From assembly GCA_903886165.1 (NCBI GenBank), contig CAISLL010000274.1, forward strand, positions 1 to 18,742: a stretch of 18,742 bases of DNA. Reading direction: 5' to 3'. Below the pieces are notes generated by a model. That model did not search any database. It had not been told where the DNA came from and was given only the letters and a program-made list of their open reading frames with translations. Made by a program: the position numbers and the translations under genes. This DNA is from an uncultured beta proteobacterium (lineage in GTDB: Bacteria; Pseudomonadota; Gammaproteobacteria; Burkholderiales; Burkholderiaceae_C). Positions 1 to 8,570 of the stretch are shown here, piece by piece; position 1 is the stretch's first letter; each line of letters opens with the position of its first letter.

Positions 1-12
1 AGGCAAGCATCC

Positions 13-3000
13 ATGCGTTTTGCGGCAAACGAGCAAACACTCTCCCGGCTGCACCTGATCGGCACCCTGTCGATCGTCCTGCTGCTGACAGTCGCGCTGG
101 GCGGCTATTTTTCGTGGCAAGCCGAACAGACGCACCACGAATCATTGGAGCGTGTGGCGCAAACCGTGCAAGCCCAGCAACACGCCCGGCTCAAGTCCGA
201 ACTGGACTCGGCCGTGAACCTTGTGCATTTCACCCGTTCCAGCTCCGACGAGGTGTTGCGAAAGCGCCTGCGCGAGCAGGTCGACATGGCCATAAATCTG
301 GCGCAGGCCATCCACACCCAGGCGTCCCCCGGCAGAAGCGCGGACGACGTCAAGCGCCTGATCTTGGAAGCCTTGCGCCCAGCCCGATTTTTTGAAGGCC
401 GCGGTTACTACTTTGTGACCAACATGCAGGGTCGTGTTGTGTTGTTGCCAACCACCCCGAAGCGCGAAGGCGACTCCCTGATGGACATCCGGGACGACAA
501 CGGCCACCCGATCATGCGCGGTCTGATTGATGCCGCCCGCAAACCCGATGGCCAGGGTTTTTCACGCTACCGCTGGTACCCGCCTGACAACCCAAACCTC
601 ATGGCCGACAAGCTGGCGTACGTGCGCCACTTTGCCCCGTACGGATGGCTCATCGGCGCCGGGGACTATCCCACGGCATGGGAGCAAGCACAAAAAGCCG
701 ATGTGCTGGCACGGCTACAGGGGTTCAAATTTGGACAAAGCGGCTACATCGGCGTGCTTGACCGGCGTGGTCACTCACTGCTGTCGCCATCCGATACAAG
801 GCTTGAAGGCCAGCATTACAAAGACATGCCGCACGCCCAGAGCACAGCCGTGGCGCAATTGCTGGCCGAAGCCCAGGCCGGCGGGGGCCTTGTCCACTAC
901 ACCTGGCCTGACCAGGCAAGCGGCATCACCATGAACAAGACAGCCCTGGTGCGACTCGTGGAGCCCTGGGGGTGGGTGATGCTGGCGACCATGCAGAACG
1001 ACGAGATTCTTCAGGCGGTGCAACACGACCAGGCACAGCATTTTCCCGGCGCCCATCAACGCTGGCGGGACATGCTGTTGCCACTGCTGCTGGCGCTGGC
1101 ATTGGGTACCGCCGGATCATGGGCCTTTGCCAGATGGATGCGCACGCTGCTGAACAACTATCGCGCAGAGCTGCTGGCCAAAAATCAGGCAGTCGCAGAA
1201 AGCGAGTCCCTGTTTCATGCCGTGTTTGACAATGCAGCCGTCGGCCTTGCAAAGGTGGCACCTGACGGCCGGTTCTTGCTGATCAACCGACCGTTCTGCA
1301 AACTCATTGGATACAGCCACGACGAAGTGCTGGCGGGTGGCTTGACTTTCCAGAAAATCACCGTGCCTGAAGATTTGCCGACCGACATGGCCCATGTGCA
1401 ACGCCTTCTCGATGGCCTGGAAGACGACTACCAGTTGGAAAAACGCTATCTTCACAAAGACGGCCATACGGTATGGATCAACCTGGCGGTGCACCTGGTG
1501 CGCGATGTATCGGGCGCACCGCGCTACTTCATCTCCGCCGTCAATGACATCACCGACCGCAAGCAGGCCGAACAGGCGCAGCAACTCGCCGCCAGCGTGT
1601 TCAGCCATGCGCGTGAAGGCATCATGATCACCGAGGTGGACGGCAGCATCATCAATGTCAATGCTGCCTTTACCCGCATCACCGGTTACAGCCACGCCGA
1701 AGTGATTGGCAAGAACCCGCGCCTGCTGGAGTCGGGGCGGCACAGCCCGGCCTATTACGCTGTCATGTGGCAAAACATCAACACTGTGGGCCATTGGTAT
1801 GGCGAGATCTGGAACCGGCGCAAGAACGGCGAAATCTATGCAGAGATGCAAACCATCAGCGCCGTGCGTGACCCGCGGGGCGAGATCAAGCACTTTGTGT
1901 CAATCTTCACCGACATCACGTCCATCAAGGAGCACGAACAACAACTTGAGCGGCTGGCGCACTTTGACGCGCTCACCGGTCTGCCCAACCGGGTACTTCT
2001 GGCCGATCGTCTTAGTCAGGCCATGCACAACGTGCAGCGCCACACGCAGTTTCTTGCAGTGGTCTGCCTTGACCTGGACGGTTTCAAGGAAGTCAACGAT
2101 AGCCACGGCCATGACGCGGGCGACCAGCTGCTGATGGCCGTGGCCACACGCATGTCGCACTGCCTGCACGAGGGAGACACGCTGGCGCGCATCGGTGGTG
2201 ACGAGTTTGTGGTAGTTCTGGTCGACTTGCCCGACTCTGCGGCCTGTGCCCCGCTGCTGAACCGCCTGCTGGCAGCAGCCCATGCGCCGCTGCAGCTCGC
2301 CGGCAAGACCCTGCAGGTCTCAGCCAGCCAGGGGGTCACGTTTTACCCGCAAGCCGACGACATCAATGCTGACCAGTTGCAGCGACAGGCCAATCAGGCC
2401 ATGTACCAGGCCAAGCTGTCCGGTAAAAACCGTTACCGTGTGTTCGATGCCGAGCAGGACCGCATCGTACGCGGCCATCATGAAAACCTGGCGCGTATCC
2501 ACCAGGCCATGACACACCGTGAACTGCTGCTGCACTACCAACCCAAAGTCAACATGCGCACCGGCAAGGTTGTGGGTGCCGAAGCCCTGATCCGCTGGCA
2601 GCATCCCCAGCACGGCCTGCTGGCGCCATCCATGTTTTTGCCGGTGATTGAAAACCACCCGCTGGCCGAGGCAGTGGGCGAATGGGTGATGCACACCGCG
2701 CTGACCCAGATGCAAGCCTGGCACGCAGCGGGCCTTGTCATCCCGGTCAGTGTCAACGTGGGGGCACGCCAGTTGCAGCAGCGCGATTTTGTGACGCGCC
2801 TGCAGGGCATTCTTGCTGCGCACCCGGACATTGACCCCGCGTACCTGGAGCTGGAGGTGCTGGAAACCAGCGCGCTCGAAGACATTGCCGGGGTCTCGGC
2901 GGTGATCGAGCAGTGCCGCCAGATCGGCGTCTTGTTTGCACTGGATGACTTTGGCACCGGTTACTCATCACTCACCTACCTGAAACGCCTGCCGGTGACG

Positions 3001-3270
3001 CTGTTCAAGATTGACCAGAGTTTTGTGCGCGACATGCTCAACGACCCGGATGACCTGGCCATCCTGCAAGGTGTCATTGGCCTGGCCCGTGCCTTCAAGC
3101 GCGGGCTGATGGCCGAGGGTGTTGAAGAGGTCGAGCAGGGCGAAATGCTGCTGCACCTGGGCTGCGAGCTGGCGCAGGGGCACGGCATTGCCTGCCCCAT
3201 GCCAGGGCCTGAGGTGCCCACCTGGGCCCGGCACTGGCAGCCCGACACCGCCTGGACCGGGGCACGCTGA
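13..3270 (+). CDS. Membrane dCache-PAS-PAS-GGDEF-EAL cyclic-di-GMP enzyme
   Basis: This 1085-residue inner-membrane receptor probably makes and/or degrades c-di-GMP. A first membrane segment lies at about residues 15-35 and a second at about 355-374. The periplasmic part between them has two Cache-like repeats (a YYFVTNMQG strand, then SGYIGVLDRRG), typical of dCache_2 ligand sensors. Two PAS domains follow (about 398-525 and 526-645), then GGDEF (DALTGLPNR at about 652-660, GGDEF at 728-732) and EAL (EAL at 857-859). The EAL motifs look intact: SVNV, LELEV, DDFGTGYSS, FKID and AEGVE. The allosteric I-site position reads HEGD rather than RxxD, so product inhibition is probably lost. With both active sites intact the net direction cannot be read from sequence. 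The ATG at 13 has AGG nine bases upstream, but the frame is open to the window edge, so a slightly longer N-terminus is possible. The stop overlaps the next start (TGATG). Confidence 0.93.
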   Translation: MRFAANEQTLSRLHLIGTLSIVLLLTVALGGYFSWQAEQTHHESLERVAQTVQAQQHARLKSELDSAVNLVHFTRSSSDEVLRKRLREQVDMAINLAQAIHTQASPGRSADDVKRLILEALRPARFFEGRGYYFVTNMQGRVVLLPTTPKREGDSLMDIRDDNGHPIMRGLIDAARKPDGQGFSRYRWYPPDNPNLMADKLAYVRHFAPYGWLIGAGDYPTAWEQAQKADVLARLQGFKFGQSGYIGVLDRRGHSLLSPSDTRLEGQHYKDMPHAQSTAVAQLLAEAQAGGGLVHYTWPDQASGITMNKTALVRLVEPWGWVMLATMQNDEILQAVQHDQAQHFPGAHQRWRDMLLPLLLALALGTAGSWAFARWMRTLLNNYRAELLAKNQAVAESESLFHAVFDNAAVGLAKVAPDGRFLLINRPFCKLIGYSHDEVLAGGLTFQKITVPEDLPTDMAHVQRLLDGLEDDYQLEKRYLHKDGHTVWINLAVHLVRDVSGAPRYFISAVNDITDRKQAEQAQQLAASVFSHAREGIMITEVDGSIINVNAAFTRITGYSHAEVIGKNPRLLESGRHSPAYYAVMWQNINTVGHWYGEIWNRRKNGEIYAEMQTISAVRDPRGEIKHFVSIFTDITSIKEHEQQLERLAHFDALTGLPNRVLLADRLSQAMHNVQRHTQFLAVVCLDLDGFKEVNDSHGHDAGDQLLMAVATRMSHCLHEGDTLARIGGDEFVVVLVDLPDSAACAPLLNRLLAAAHAPLQLAGKTLQVSASQGVTFYPQADDINADQLQRQANQAMYQAKLSGKNRYRVFDAEQDRIVRGHHENLARIHQAMTHRELLLHYQPKVNMRTGKVVGAEALIRWQHPQHGLLAPSMFLPVIENHPLAEAVGEWVMHTALTQMQAWHAAGLVIPVSVNVGARQLQQRDFVTRLQGILAAHPDIDPAYLELEVLETSALEDIAGVSAVIEQCRQIGVLFALDDFGTGYSSLTYLKRLPVTLFKIDQSFVRDMLNDPDDLAILQGVIGLARAFKRGLMAEGVEEVEQGEMLLHLGCELAQGHGIACPMPGPEVPTWARHWQPDTAWTGAR

Positions 3271-4544
3271 TGCCAGCCCACGCCGTGGTCGACTGGGGCA
3301 TCCTTGCCATCTTTCTCATGGTCTACCTGGGCATGGTGCTGGGCGGCCTGCCGCGCCTGAAGCTGGACCGTTCAGGTGTTGCGCTGCTGGGTGCGATTGC
3401 TGTCATTGGCCTGGGCGGCATGAGCACCGAACAGGCGGCGCGCGCGATCGACTTGCCCACGGTGCTGCTGCTGTTTTCGTTCATGGTGGTGTCAGCGCAG
3501 ATGCGTCTCGGTGGTTTTTACACCGCGGTCACGATCCGAGTGGCGGCGCTGCCGCTCGGGCGCAATGCCTTGCTAGGCGCAATTATTGGCATAGCCGGAG
3601 CTCTGTCGGCAGTATTTTCCAACGACATCATCTGTTTGGCCATGACCCCGGTGGTGGCGCAACTGTGTCGGCAGCGCCGCCTTGACCCGGTGCCTTTTTT
3701 ACTTGGGCTGGCCTGCGCCGCCAACATCGGCTCGGCTGCCACCCTGATCGGCAACCCGCAAAACATGCTGATTGGTTCGGTGCTGCACCTGCCCTTTGGC
3801 GCTTATGTGCGCCAGGCCCTACCACCCGTGCTGTTAAGCCTGTTGCTTTTGTGGGCCTGGCTGGTCTGGGGCCCGGGTGCACGCGCACAGGCCTGCGCAG
3901 ACGTGCGGGCGGATGCTGCGCCTGATGCGCCCACCGGTACACCCATGCCAGACGCTTGCGGCCCGCTGCAAGCCCCACCATTTGATGGCTGGCAAACCAC
4001 CAAGGGCCTGATGGTGGCGACGGCCCTGCTGCTGGTGTTCCTGTTCACCGATTGGCCGCGCGAAGTGGCAGCGCTGGTGGGCGCAGGTGTGTTGCTGTTG
4101 AGTCGACGCCTGCATTCATCCCACGTGATGGGGTTTGTTGACTGGCAACTGCTGGTGCTGTTCATGGGCCTGTTTGTGGTCAACCATGCATTGGAGTCAA
4201 CCGGACTGGCGGTACAGGCTGTCGCCCTGCTGGGCGCACTTGGTGTGCGTCTGGCAGACACCGGCCCGCTGTTTGTGGCTGGTGTCGGGCTGTCCAACCT
4301 GGTCTCGAATGTGCCGGCGGTGATGCTGCTTTTGCCGCACCTCAGTGGCAATGAGGCAGGTGTCACCCTTGCACTGGTCAGCACCCTGGCCGGCAACCTG
4401 CTGCTGATCGGCTCGATTGCCAATCTGATCGTGGTGGACCTCGCACAAAAGTCCGGCATCACGATCGACTGGCGCATGCACGTGCGCGTGGGTGCCCCAG
4501 TCACGATGCTGACTTTGGCGGTAGTGTGGGCCTGGCGCGCATGA
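3270..4544 (+). CDS. ArsB/NhaD/SLC13-like ion permease
   Basis: This 424-residue, strongly hydrophobic polytopic membrane protein belongs to the ion-transporter superfamily that includes ArsB, NhaD, CitM and SLC13-type anion permeases. The family signature occurs in both inverted halves. In the first half there is SND at 117-119, then ANIGSAATLIGNPQN at about 151-165. In the second half there is SNVP at 346-349 and an AGN segment at about 374-376 followed by IGSIANLIVVDLA. A hydrophilic loop at about residues 207-245 separates the halves. Transport is probably of an anion or a cation/proton exchange; the substrate (arsenite, sodium, dicarboxylate or other) cannot be told from sequence. No arsenic-resistance genes are nearby, which argues weakly against an arsenite role. 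Its ATG shares one base with the stop of the GGDEF-EAL gene, implying translational coupling. The ATG start is supported by this overlap and by the membrane segment that follows it. Confidence 0.9.
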   Translation: MPAHAVVDWGILAIFLMVYLGMVLGGLPRLKLDRSGVALLGAIAVIGLGGMSTEQAARAIDLPTVLLLFSFMVVSAQMRLGGFYTAVTIRVAALPLGRNALLGAIIGIAGALSAVFSNDIICLAMTPVVAQLCRQRRLDPVPFLLGLACAANIGSAATLIGNPQNMLIGSVLHLPFGAYVRQALPPVLLSLLLLWAWLVWGPGARAQACADVRADAAPDAPTGTPMPDACGPLQAPPFDGWQTTKGLMVATALLLVFLFTDWPREVAALVGAGVLLLSRRLHSSHVMGFVDWQLLVLFMGLFVVNHALESTGLAVQAVALLGALGVRLADTGPLFVAGVGLSNLVSNVPAVMLLLPHLSGNEAGVTLALVSTLAGNLLLIGSIANLIVVDLAQKSGITIDWRMHVRVGAPVTMLTLAVVWAWRA

Positions 4545-4610
4545 CGATGGACCATTGTCAGATAATCGAACCATGTCCATTCCTGCCAATCCCTGACCCA
4601 TGCCAATGCC

Positions 4611-6071
4611 ATGAGCCTCAACGCGGACATTTTTCCCTGGAGCAGCACCTTTGCCACCGGCATTGAAGCAATAGACGCGCAGCACCAGAACCTGGTCGAA
4701 CTGCTCAACAAGCTCGCCCGGCACATGGCCGCCGAAGCTGAAGAGTTGACCATATACACCGTCTTTGACGAACTCACCGACTACGCACTTCACCATTTCC
4801 AGACCGAGGAAGGCATCTGGCGCCGGCACCTCGGCGCCGACGATGCCGACACCCTGGCGCACCAGCAATCGCACCACGACTTCGTGGCTGAAGTTGTGCG
4901 CATGCGCGGCGTTGCCAGCAACGTACATGCAAGCGAAACTGTCGATCAGGTGATTTCCTACCTGACGCGCTGGCTCTCGTTCCATATCCTTGAAGACGAC
5001 ACCCGCATGGCGATCATTGTGCGTGGCCTGCATCGTGGCCTGAGCCTGGCGCAAGCCAAGGAAGCCGCCGCAGGCGAGATGAACAGCGCCGCGCACGTGC
5101 TGATCACCGCGGTGCTGACCATGTATGACAGCCTCTCCAGCCGCACGCTGGCCTTGCTGCGCGAACTCAGCCAGCGCCGGCGCATGGAAGAAAAGTTGCG
5201 CTTGGCCAGCAACATCATCGAAAGCTCCGCCGACGGCATCTTCATCACCAACCTGCAAGGACTGATCACCGATGTCAACCCGGCGTTTTGTCGGCACGTG
5301 CAAGGCGGCCGCGAGGCACTGCTGGGCCAGCCAATCACAGCCGTCATGCCCAGCCTGTTTGATTCAAAACCGGGGCAGCAAGTCTGGGCCCTGGCCGCAC
5401 AAGCCGGTCACTGGTCGGGTGAGTTGTCAAACCGCAGGCCGGGTGGGGACTTTGAATCGGTCTGGCTGACGCTCTCCACGGTCAAGGACGCGGCGGAACA
5501 CACCCTGCACTTTGTCGGCATGCTGTCATCCATTTCCCAGCTGGTCGAACGCAACCATGCGCTTGAATCAGCCGCCAACCACGATGCCCTGACCGGCCTG
5601 CCGAACCGGCGCTTGCTGCAAGACCGACTGGCCCAGGCCATGGAGCGCAGCAAACGTGACGGCACGCTGCTGGCCGTGTGTTTCCTGGACCTGGACCAGT
5701 TCAAGCCGGTCAATGACCGCTTGGGCCACGCGGTTGGAGACCAGGTCTTGTGTGCCGTGGCTCAGCGCATCGCGCTGGCACTGCGTGGTGCCGACACGGT
5801 TGCCCGCATTGGTGGCGATGAATTTGTGCTGCTGCTGGGTGACCTGGCCCAACCCGAGGAGGCCAGGCAACTGCTGGAACGCTTGCTGCTCGGCGTGGTG
5901 CAGCCGATTGCGTTCGACGGCCATCAATTGCAGGTGAGCGCCAGCATGGGCGCCACCCTGTACCCAACCGATCCCGCAGACGCGACGGAGTTGCTGCGGC
6001 ATGCCGATCAGATGCTGTACCTGGCCAAGGCCGACGGCAGGGCCTGCCTGCGCATATTCGGTGAGGTTTGA
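4611..6071 (+). CDS. Bacteriohemerythrin-PAS-GGDEF diguanylate cyclase
   Basis: This 486-residue soluble protein probably links O2 or redox state to c-di-GMP synthesis. Residues 1-135 form a bacteriohemerythrin domain with all seven expected di-iron ligands: His25, His62, Glu66, His84, His88, His125 and Asp130. A helical linker with a short RRRMEEKL coiled segment leads to a PAS domain (about 198-310), then GGDEF (DALTGLPNR start, GGDEF at 401-405). The inhibitory I-site RGAD is present at the correct spacing, so feedback inhibition is likely. There is no EAL domain, membrane segment or signal peptide. Known precedent is the hemerythrin-GGDEF protein Bhr-DGC of Vibrio cholerae, whose cyclase activity depends on iron redox state; the same role here is inference. 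The ATG at 4611 is the only in-frame ATG after the stop at 4563, and it gives the usual hemerythrin N-terminus, but no good Shine-Dalgarno precedes it. It follows the permease by 66 bases and could share its transcript. Confidence 0.93.
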   Translation: MSLNADIFPWSSTFATGIEAIDAQHQNLVELLNKLARHMAAEAEELTIYTVFDELTDYALHHFQTEEGIWRRHLGADDADTLAHQQSHHDFVAEVVRMRGVASNVHASETVDQVISYLTRWLSFHILEDDTRMAIIVRGLHRGLSLAQAKEAAAGEMNSAAHVLITAVLTMYDSLSSRTLALLRELSQRRRMEEKLRLASNIIESSADGIFITNLQGLITDVNPAFCRHVQGGREALLGQPITAVMPSLFDSKPGQQVWALAAQAGHWSGELSNRRPGGDFESVWLTLSTVKDAAEHTLHFVGMLSSISQLVERNHALESAANHDALTGLPNRRLLQDRLAQAMERSKRDGTLLAVCFLDLDQFKPVNDRLGHAVGDQVLCAVAQRIALALRGADTVARIGGDEFVLLLGDLAQPEEARQLLERLLLGVVQPIAFDGHQLQVSASMGATLYPTDPADATELLRHADQMLYLAKADGRACLRIFGEV

Positions 6072-6077
6072 GCCCGT

Positions 6078-6461
6078 TTAGCGGGTAGCAGCCTTGCCCG
6101 CACTGCCAAGTCGCTTGCCATGTGGCAGCTCATGCAGCCTGGTGAACATCTCCAGGCAATAACCGTCAATTTTCAGGCACTTGTTGATTTCGTCCACCGG
6201 CAGTGGGCCCGACACCACCACGATGTTGTTGGCGTGCTCGAGCGCGCCGCTGGTCCGCAGGCGCCGACGGGTGTTGTTGGCCCAGGAATGGATGCGTGGC
6301 GGGCTGCCATGCTCCCGCAAGGCACCGGTACGGGCATCAAAGGCAATTGCCACGTTGTCGGTTTTCAAGCGCAGTCGGTGCTGCCCAGTGACCTTGCTGG
6401 CCGGTGCACTGAGGTCATACAAGTGGTAGTTGCCTTCTTTGAGCTGGTATTGCAGTGTCAT
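6078..6461 (-). CDS. Small protein of unknown function
   Basis: I do not recognise this 127-residue protein and assign no function. The N-terminal two thirds look beta-rich and hydrophilic (YHLYDLSAPASKVTG, then RLRLKTDNVAIAFDARTG). The C-terminal part contains a hydrophobic strand (NNIVVVSG), an acidic helix-like stretch with two cysteines (KCLKIDGYC), and a basic Lys/Arg-rich tail. No signal peptide or membrane segment is visible. The case for a real gene is its start signal: an AGAGG Shine-Dalgarno (GAGG at 6469-6472) lies seven bases before the ATG, and the frame fills the gap between two convergent blocks without overlapping either. It ends six bases from the stop of the hemerythrin-GGDEF gene, tail to tail. 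It lies on the same strand as the large operon but 183 bases beyond its last gene and after a possible terminator, so it is probably expressed separately. A longer reading frame on the opposite strand (6120-6929) overlaps two genes and is less credible. Confidence 0.7.
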   Translation of the reverse strand: MTLQYQLKEGNYHLYDLSAPASKVTGQHRLRLKTDNVAIAFDARTGALREHGSPPRIHSWANNTRRRLRTSGALEHANNIVVVSGPLPVDEINKCLKIDGYCLEMFTRLHELPHGKRLGSAGKAATR

Positions 6462-6524
6462 GGGGTTACCTCTTCACATCTTCATGAGGCCCGATTTTGC
6501 AAGACGCCATGGAGGGCAAAGGCC

Positions 6525-6575
6525 AAAAAAAAGGGGTTGAAAGCGAAATTTTTTGCCAATTCCCGGGTAAACCCC
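6525..6575 (-). terminator. Possible intrinsic terminator of the minus-strand operon
   Basis: Read on the minus strand, GGGGTT (6575-6570) can pair with AACCCC (6538-6533), followed at once by eight T residues (6532-6525). The loop is long (31 bases), but it could fold further through its own GGC/GCC and A-rich/T-rich segments. The position, about 70 bases after the stop of the last kinase gene and before the next start, suits an operon terminator. The six-pair stem and long loop keep this tentative. The intergenic stretch 6462-6644 otherwise shows no gene. A second weaker inverted repeat, CCCGCAGG/CCTGCGGG (6611-6618 and 6650-6657), overlaps the kinase stop region. Confidence 0.42.
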
Positions 6576-6644
6576 CATGAATTGAATAAGCGAACAAGCC
6601 GTAAAACCATCCCGCAGGTCCAGGCGCACTGCATCCGGACACGG

Positions 6645-8570
6645 TTAGGCCTGCGGGCCGGGGCTGAACGCCGGGAACACCAAGGTGATCGCCGTGCCCT
6701 GGTCAGGCGCACTGACAACCTCCACACTGCCGTGGTGAAGCGCCATGATCTCTTTCACAATGCTCATGCCGAGCCCGGTGCCGGACACCTTGCCAGAGGT
6801 ATCGGCACGGTAAAAGCGCTCGCCCACCCGTTCGGCTTGCGCCGGGGTCATGCCGATGCCCTGGTCGGTGATGCGCACGCCCACCCGGCCCGGCCGCACC
6901 TCAATGGCAATTTGCACGGGACTGTCTGACGCTGAGTATTTGTAGGCATTCGACAGCACATTAAGAATGGCCATTTGCGCCTTTGTCTGGTCAGCGCGAA
7001 TGGCAAGTGCACCGGCAGGCATGTCCAGCACCGGCACTGCGCGCTTTTGGGATGGCTTGAAGCCCTGCACCACCTCGTGCACCAGGTTTTGCACAGGCAA
7101 AGCCTCAAAATGAAAATCCTTGCCCCGGCGCGCCTCAATGCGGGCCAGGTCCAGCAGCTCATTGAGGATCGAGGCCATTAGGCCAGACTGCCGGTAAATG
7201 ATTTCCAGCAGTTCCTGGCGCTCATTTTTACCCAATGACTGCGTCATCAACACCTCGGCAAACCCATACACACTGGCCATGGGGGTGCGCAATTCGTGCG
7301 CCGCGGTTGACAAAAACTCGCTTTTCATGCGGTCCACCTCACTCTCATGGGTGATGTCACGCAGGTACAAAATTTGCGACACACTTTGTTCTTTTGACTC
7401 CCGCAATGACACAGCCACCACCCGCTGCTCAGTGTTGGCGAGCGCGCCTGCTGCCACCAATTCAATCACCTGGGGGTGCTCACTGCCGGCGTCTGCCTGG
7501 TTGCTGTCGCGCAAGGCAGCCAGCCCGCGAAAACACGCCTCTGGTGAACACAAATCCCGCATGCGCTGTGAAAACCCCGCCTCATCCAGACCAAGCACCT
7601 CGGCGTGGGTCAAGCCAGTCATCTTGCTGAACGCTGGGCTCACATACTTGACCAGATGCGCCTCATCAAACGACACAAAACCGTCCGGACTCAGCGCAAA
7701 AATGGCATCAAGTTGTGCGCTGTGCCCACTTAGCAGCACCTCTGCGGCCTTGCGCTCACTGATGTCCAAAAAGCTGCCCACCATGCGCAGCGGTGCCCCA
7801 TGGGCATCACGCTCCACCACATCGCCCCGGTCCAGCACCCACACCACTTGGTTGTCGCGCAGACGCATGCGGTGCTCGCTCTGGTAACGCCCCTTGCCAG
7901 CCAGACAATCCTGCAGTTTTTGCATCACACCCGCCTTGTCGTCGGCATGCAGCAGGGCGGCAAATTCTTCCAGCGGGTGCCTTATGTGGTCATCGTCCAG
8001 CCCGGTGATCTGGCACCACTGTCGGTTGTGGGTGACGATGCCGGTGGGAATGTCCCAGTCCCACACCCCTTCACCGGTGGCGTCCAACACATAACGCAAG
8101 CGGCGCTCACTTTCCTCCAGCTTTTTTTGCATCCGCTTGAGCTCGGACACATCGTTGGCAATCACCAAAATCTGCTTTTTGCCTTTTGGCGTGGTCAGCG
8201 GAATCTTGATCGATTGGTAATACACGGTCTCGCCGGTCGCGCTGTCGGTGGACTCTTCCATGACCACCTGGGTATGGCCTTGCGACATGACCTGTCGCAC
8301 GTTCTCCAGGTAAAAGGCCACTTGGTCGGCGTTCGGGTTGAAGGCCCCGTCGTCTTTCCCCACCAGCAATTCAGGCGTGGTGCCATACAGCTTGGCCAGA
8401 GCGCGGTTCCCCAGCAAAAATTTGCCGTCCCAATCCTTCATCAGGATGATGTTGGGGTTCTCGTCGATCACCGTGCGCAGCAGCGCATTGGCATCGTTCA
8501 TATCGGTATTTGGCATACGTGCGGTGGCCGTGGGCTGATGTGCCGAGTTAAAAAATGCTGCCAAATTCAT
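6645..8570 (-). CDS. Cytoplasmic PAS-PAS-PAS sensor histidine kinase
   Basis: This 641-residue kinase has no membrane segment and should sense an internal cue. Three PAS domains come first, at about residues 28-145, 155-272 and 280-400. The first begins near VIDENPNIILMKD, the second has a WDWDIPTG start, and the third contains SPDGFVSFD. The kinase core follows: phospho-acceptor His425 in AAHELRTPMAS, an N box with NAYKYS, a G1 box with DQGIGM, and a G2 box with GTGLGMSIVKEI. There is no receiver or Hpt domain, so it needs a separate partner. The obvious candidate is the REC-HD-GYP protein encoded just upstream, whose gene it overlaps by 23 bases. The ATG at 8570 fits that coupling but has no clear Shine-Dalgarno; ATGs at 8516 and 8501 are alternatives that lose only the unstructured N-terminus. 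The third PAS and kinase core closely resemble those of the Cache kinase at 13449-15578. It is the last gene of the operon. Confidence 0.92.
   Translation of the reverse strand: MNLAAFFNSAHQPTATARMPNTDMNDANALLRTVIDENPNIILMKDWDGKFLLGNRALAKLYGTTPELLVGKDDGAFNPNADQVAFYLENVRQVMSQGHTQVVMEESTDSATGETVYYQSIKIPLTTPKGKKQILVIANDVSELKRMQKKLEESERRLRYVLDATGEGVWDWDIPTGIVTHNRQWCQITGLDDDHIRHPLEEFAALLHADDKAGVMQKLQDCLAGKGRYQSEHRMRLRDNQVVWVLDRGDVVERDAHGAPLRMVGSFLDISERKAAEVLLSGHSAQLDAIFALSPDGFVSFDEAHLVKYVSPAFSKMTGLTHAEVLGLDEAGFSQRMRDLCSPEACFRGLAALRDSNQADAGSEHPQVIELVAAGALANTEQRVVAVSLRESKEQSVSQILYLRDITHESEVDRMKSEFLSTAAHELRTPMASVYGFAEVLMTQSLGKNERQELLEIIYRQSGLMASILNELLDLARIEARRGKDFHFEALPVQNLVHEVVQGFKPSQKRAVPVLDMPAGALAIRADQTKAQMAILNVLSNAYKYSASDSPVQIAIEVRPGRVGVRITDQGIGMTPAQAERVGERFYRADTSGKVSGTGLGMSIVKEIMALHHGSVEVVSAPDQGTAITLVFPAFSPGPQA
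7664..7693 (-). repeat. 30-base direct repeat, copy 1 (PAS coding)
   Basis: These 30 bases are identical to 14534-14563 in the Cache kinase gene. They encode the SPDGFVSFD strand of the PAS domain just before each kinase core. The identity spans synonymous positions, which points to shared recent ancestry or gene conversion rather than protein selection alone. Confidence 0.8.

Noticed and set aside
3270..4544. Naming the permease arsB and inferring arsenic resistance
   Set aside because: The superfamily motifs are shared by several transporter types, and no arsenate reductase or ArsR-type regulator is seen nearby.
4545..4610. Promoter before the hemerythrin-GGDEF gene (GATAAT at 4561-4566)
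   Set aside because: The -10-like hexamer has no acceptable -35 at 16-18 bases upstream, and the gap is only 66 bases, so co-transcription with the permease is equally likely.
3803..4777. Long minus-strand open frame (324 residues) opposite the permease and hemerythrin genes, and another at 4197-5303
   Set aside because: Both run antisense across well-supported genes with clear domain motifs, have no recognisable domain, and have the Ser/Thr/Arg- or His/Gln-rich composition expected from GC-rich shadow frames.
6073..6085. CCCG/CGGG hairpin at the convergent junction
   Set aside because: The stem is only four to five pairs and neither strand has a following T tract, so it is too weak to call a bidirectional terminator.
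6462..6644. Possible c-di-GMP riboswitch in the largest clearly non-coding gap
   Set aside because: The context invited a search, but I see no convincing GEMM-type conserved core or paired arms; the region holds only the hairpin-T tract and the ribosome site of the small gene. A covariance-model search would settle it.
6120..6929. Plus-strand open frame of 269 residues across the intergenic gap
   Set aside because: It overlaps the small minus-strand gene and the end of the PAS kinase; its composition is shadow-like and no ribosome site or domain is seen.
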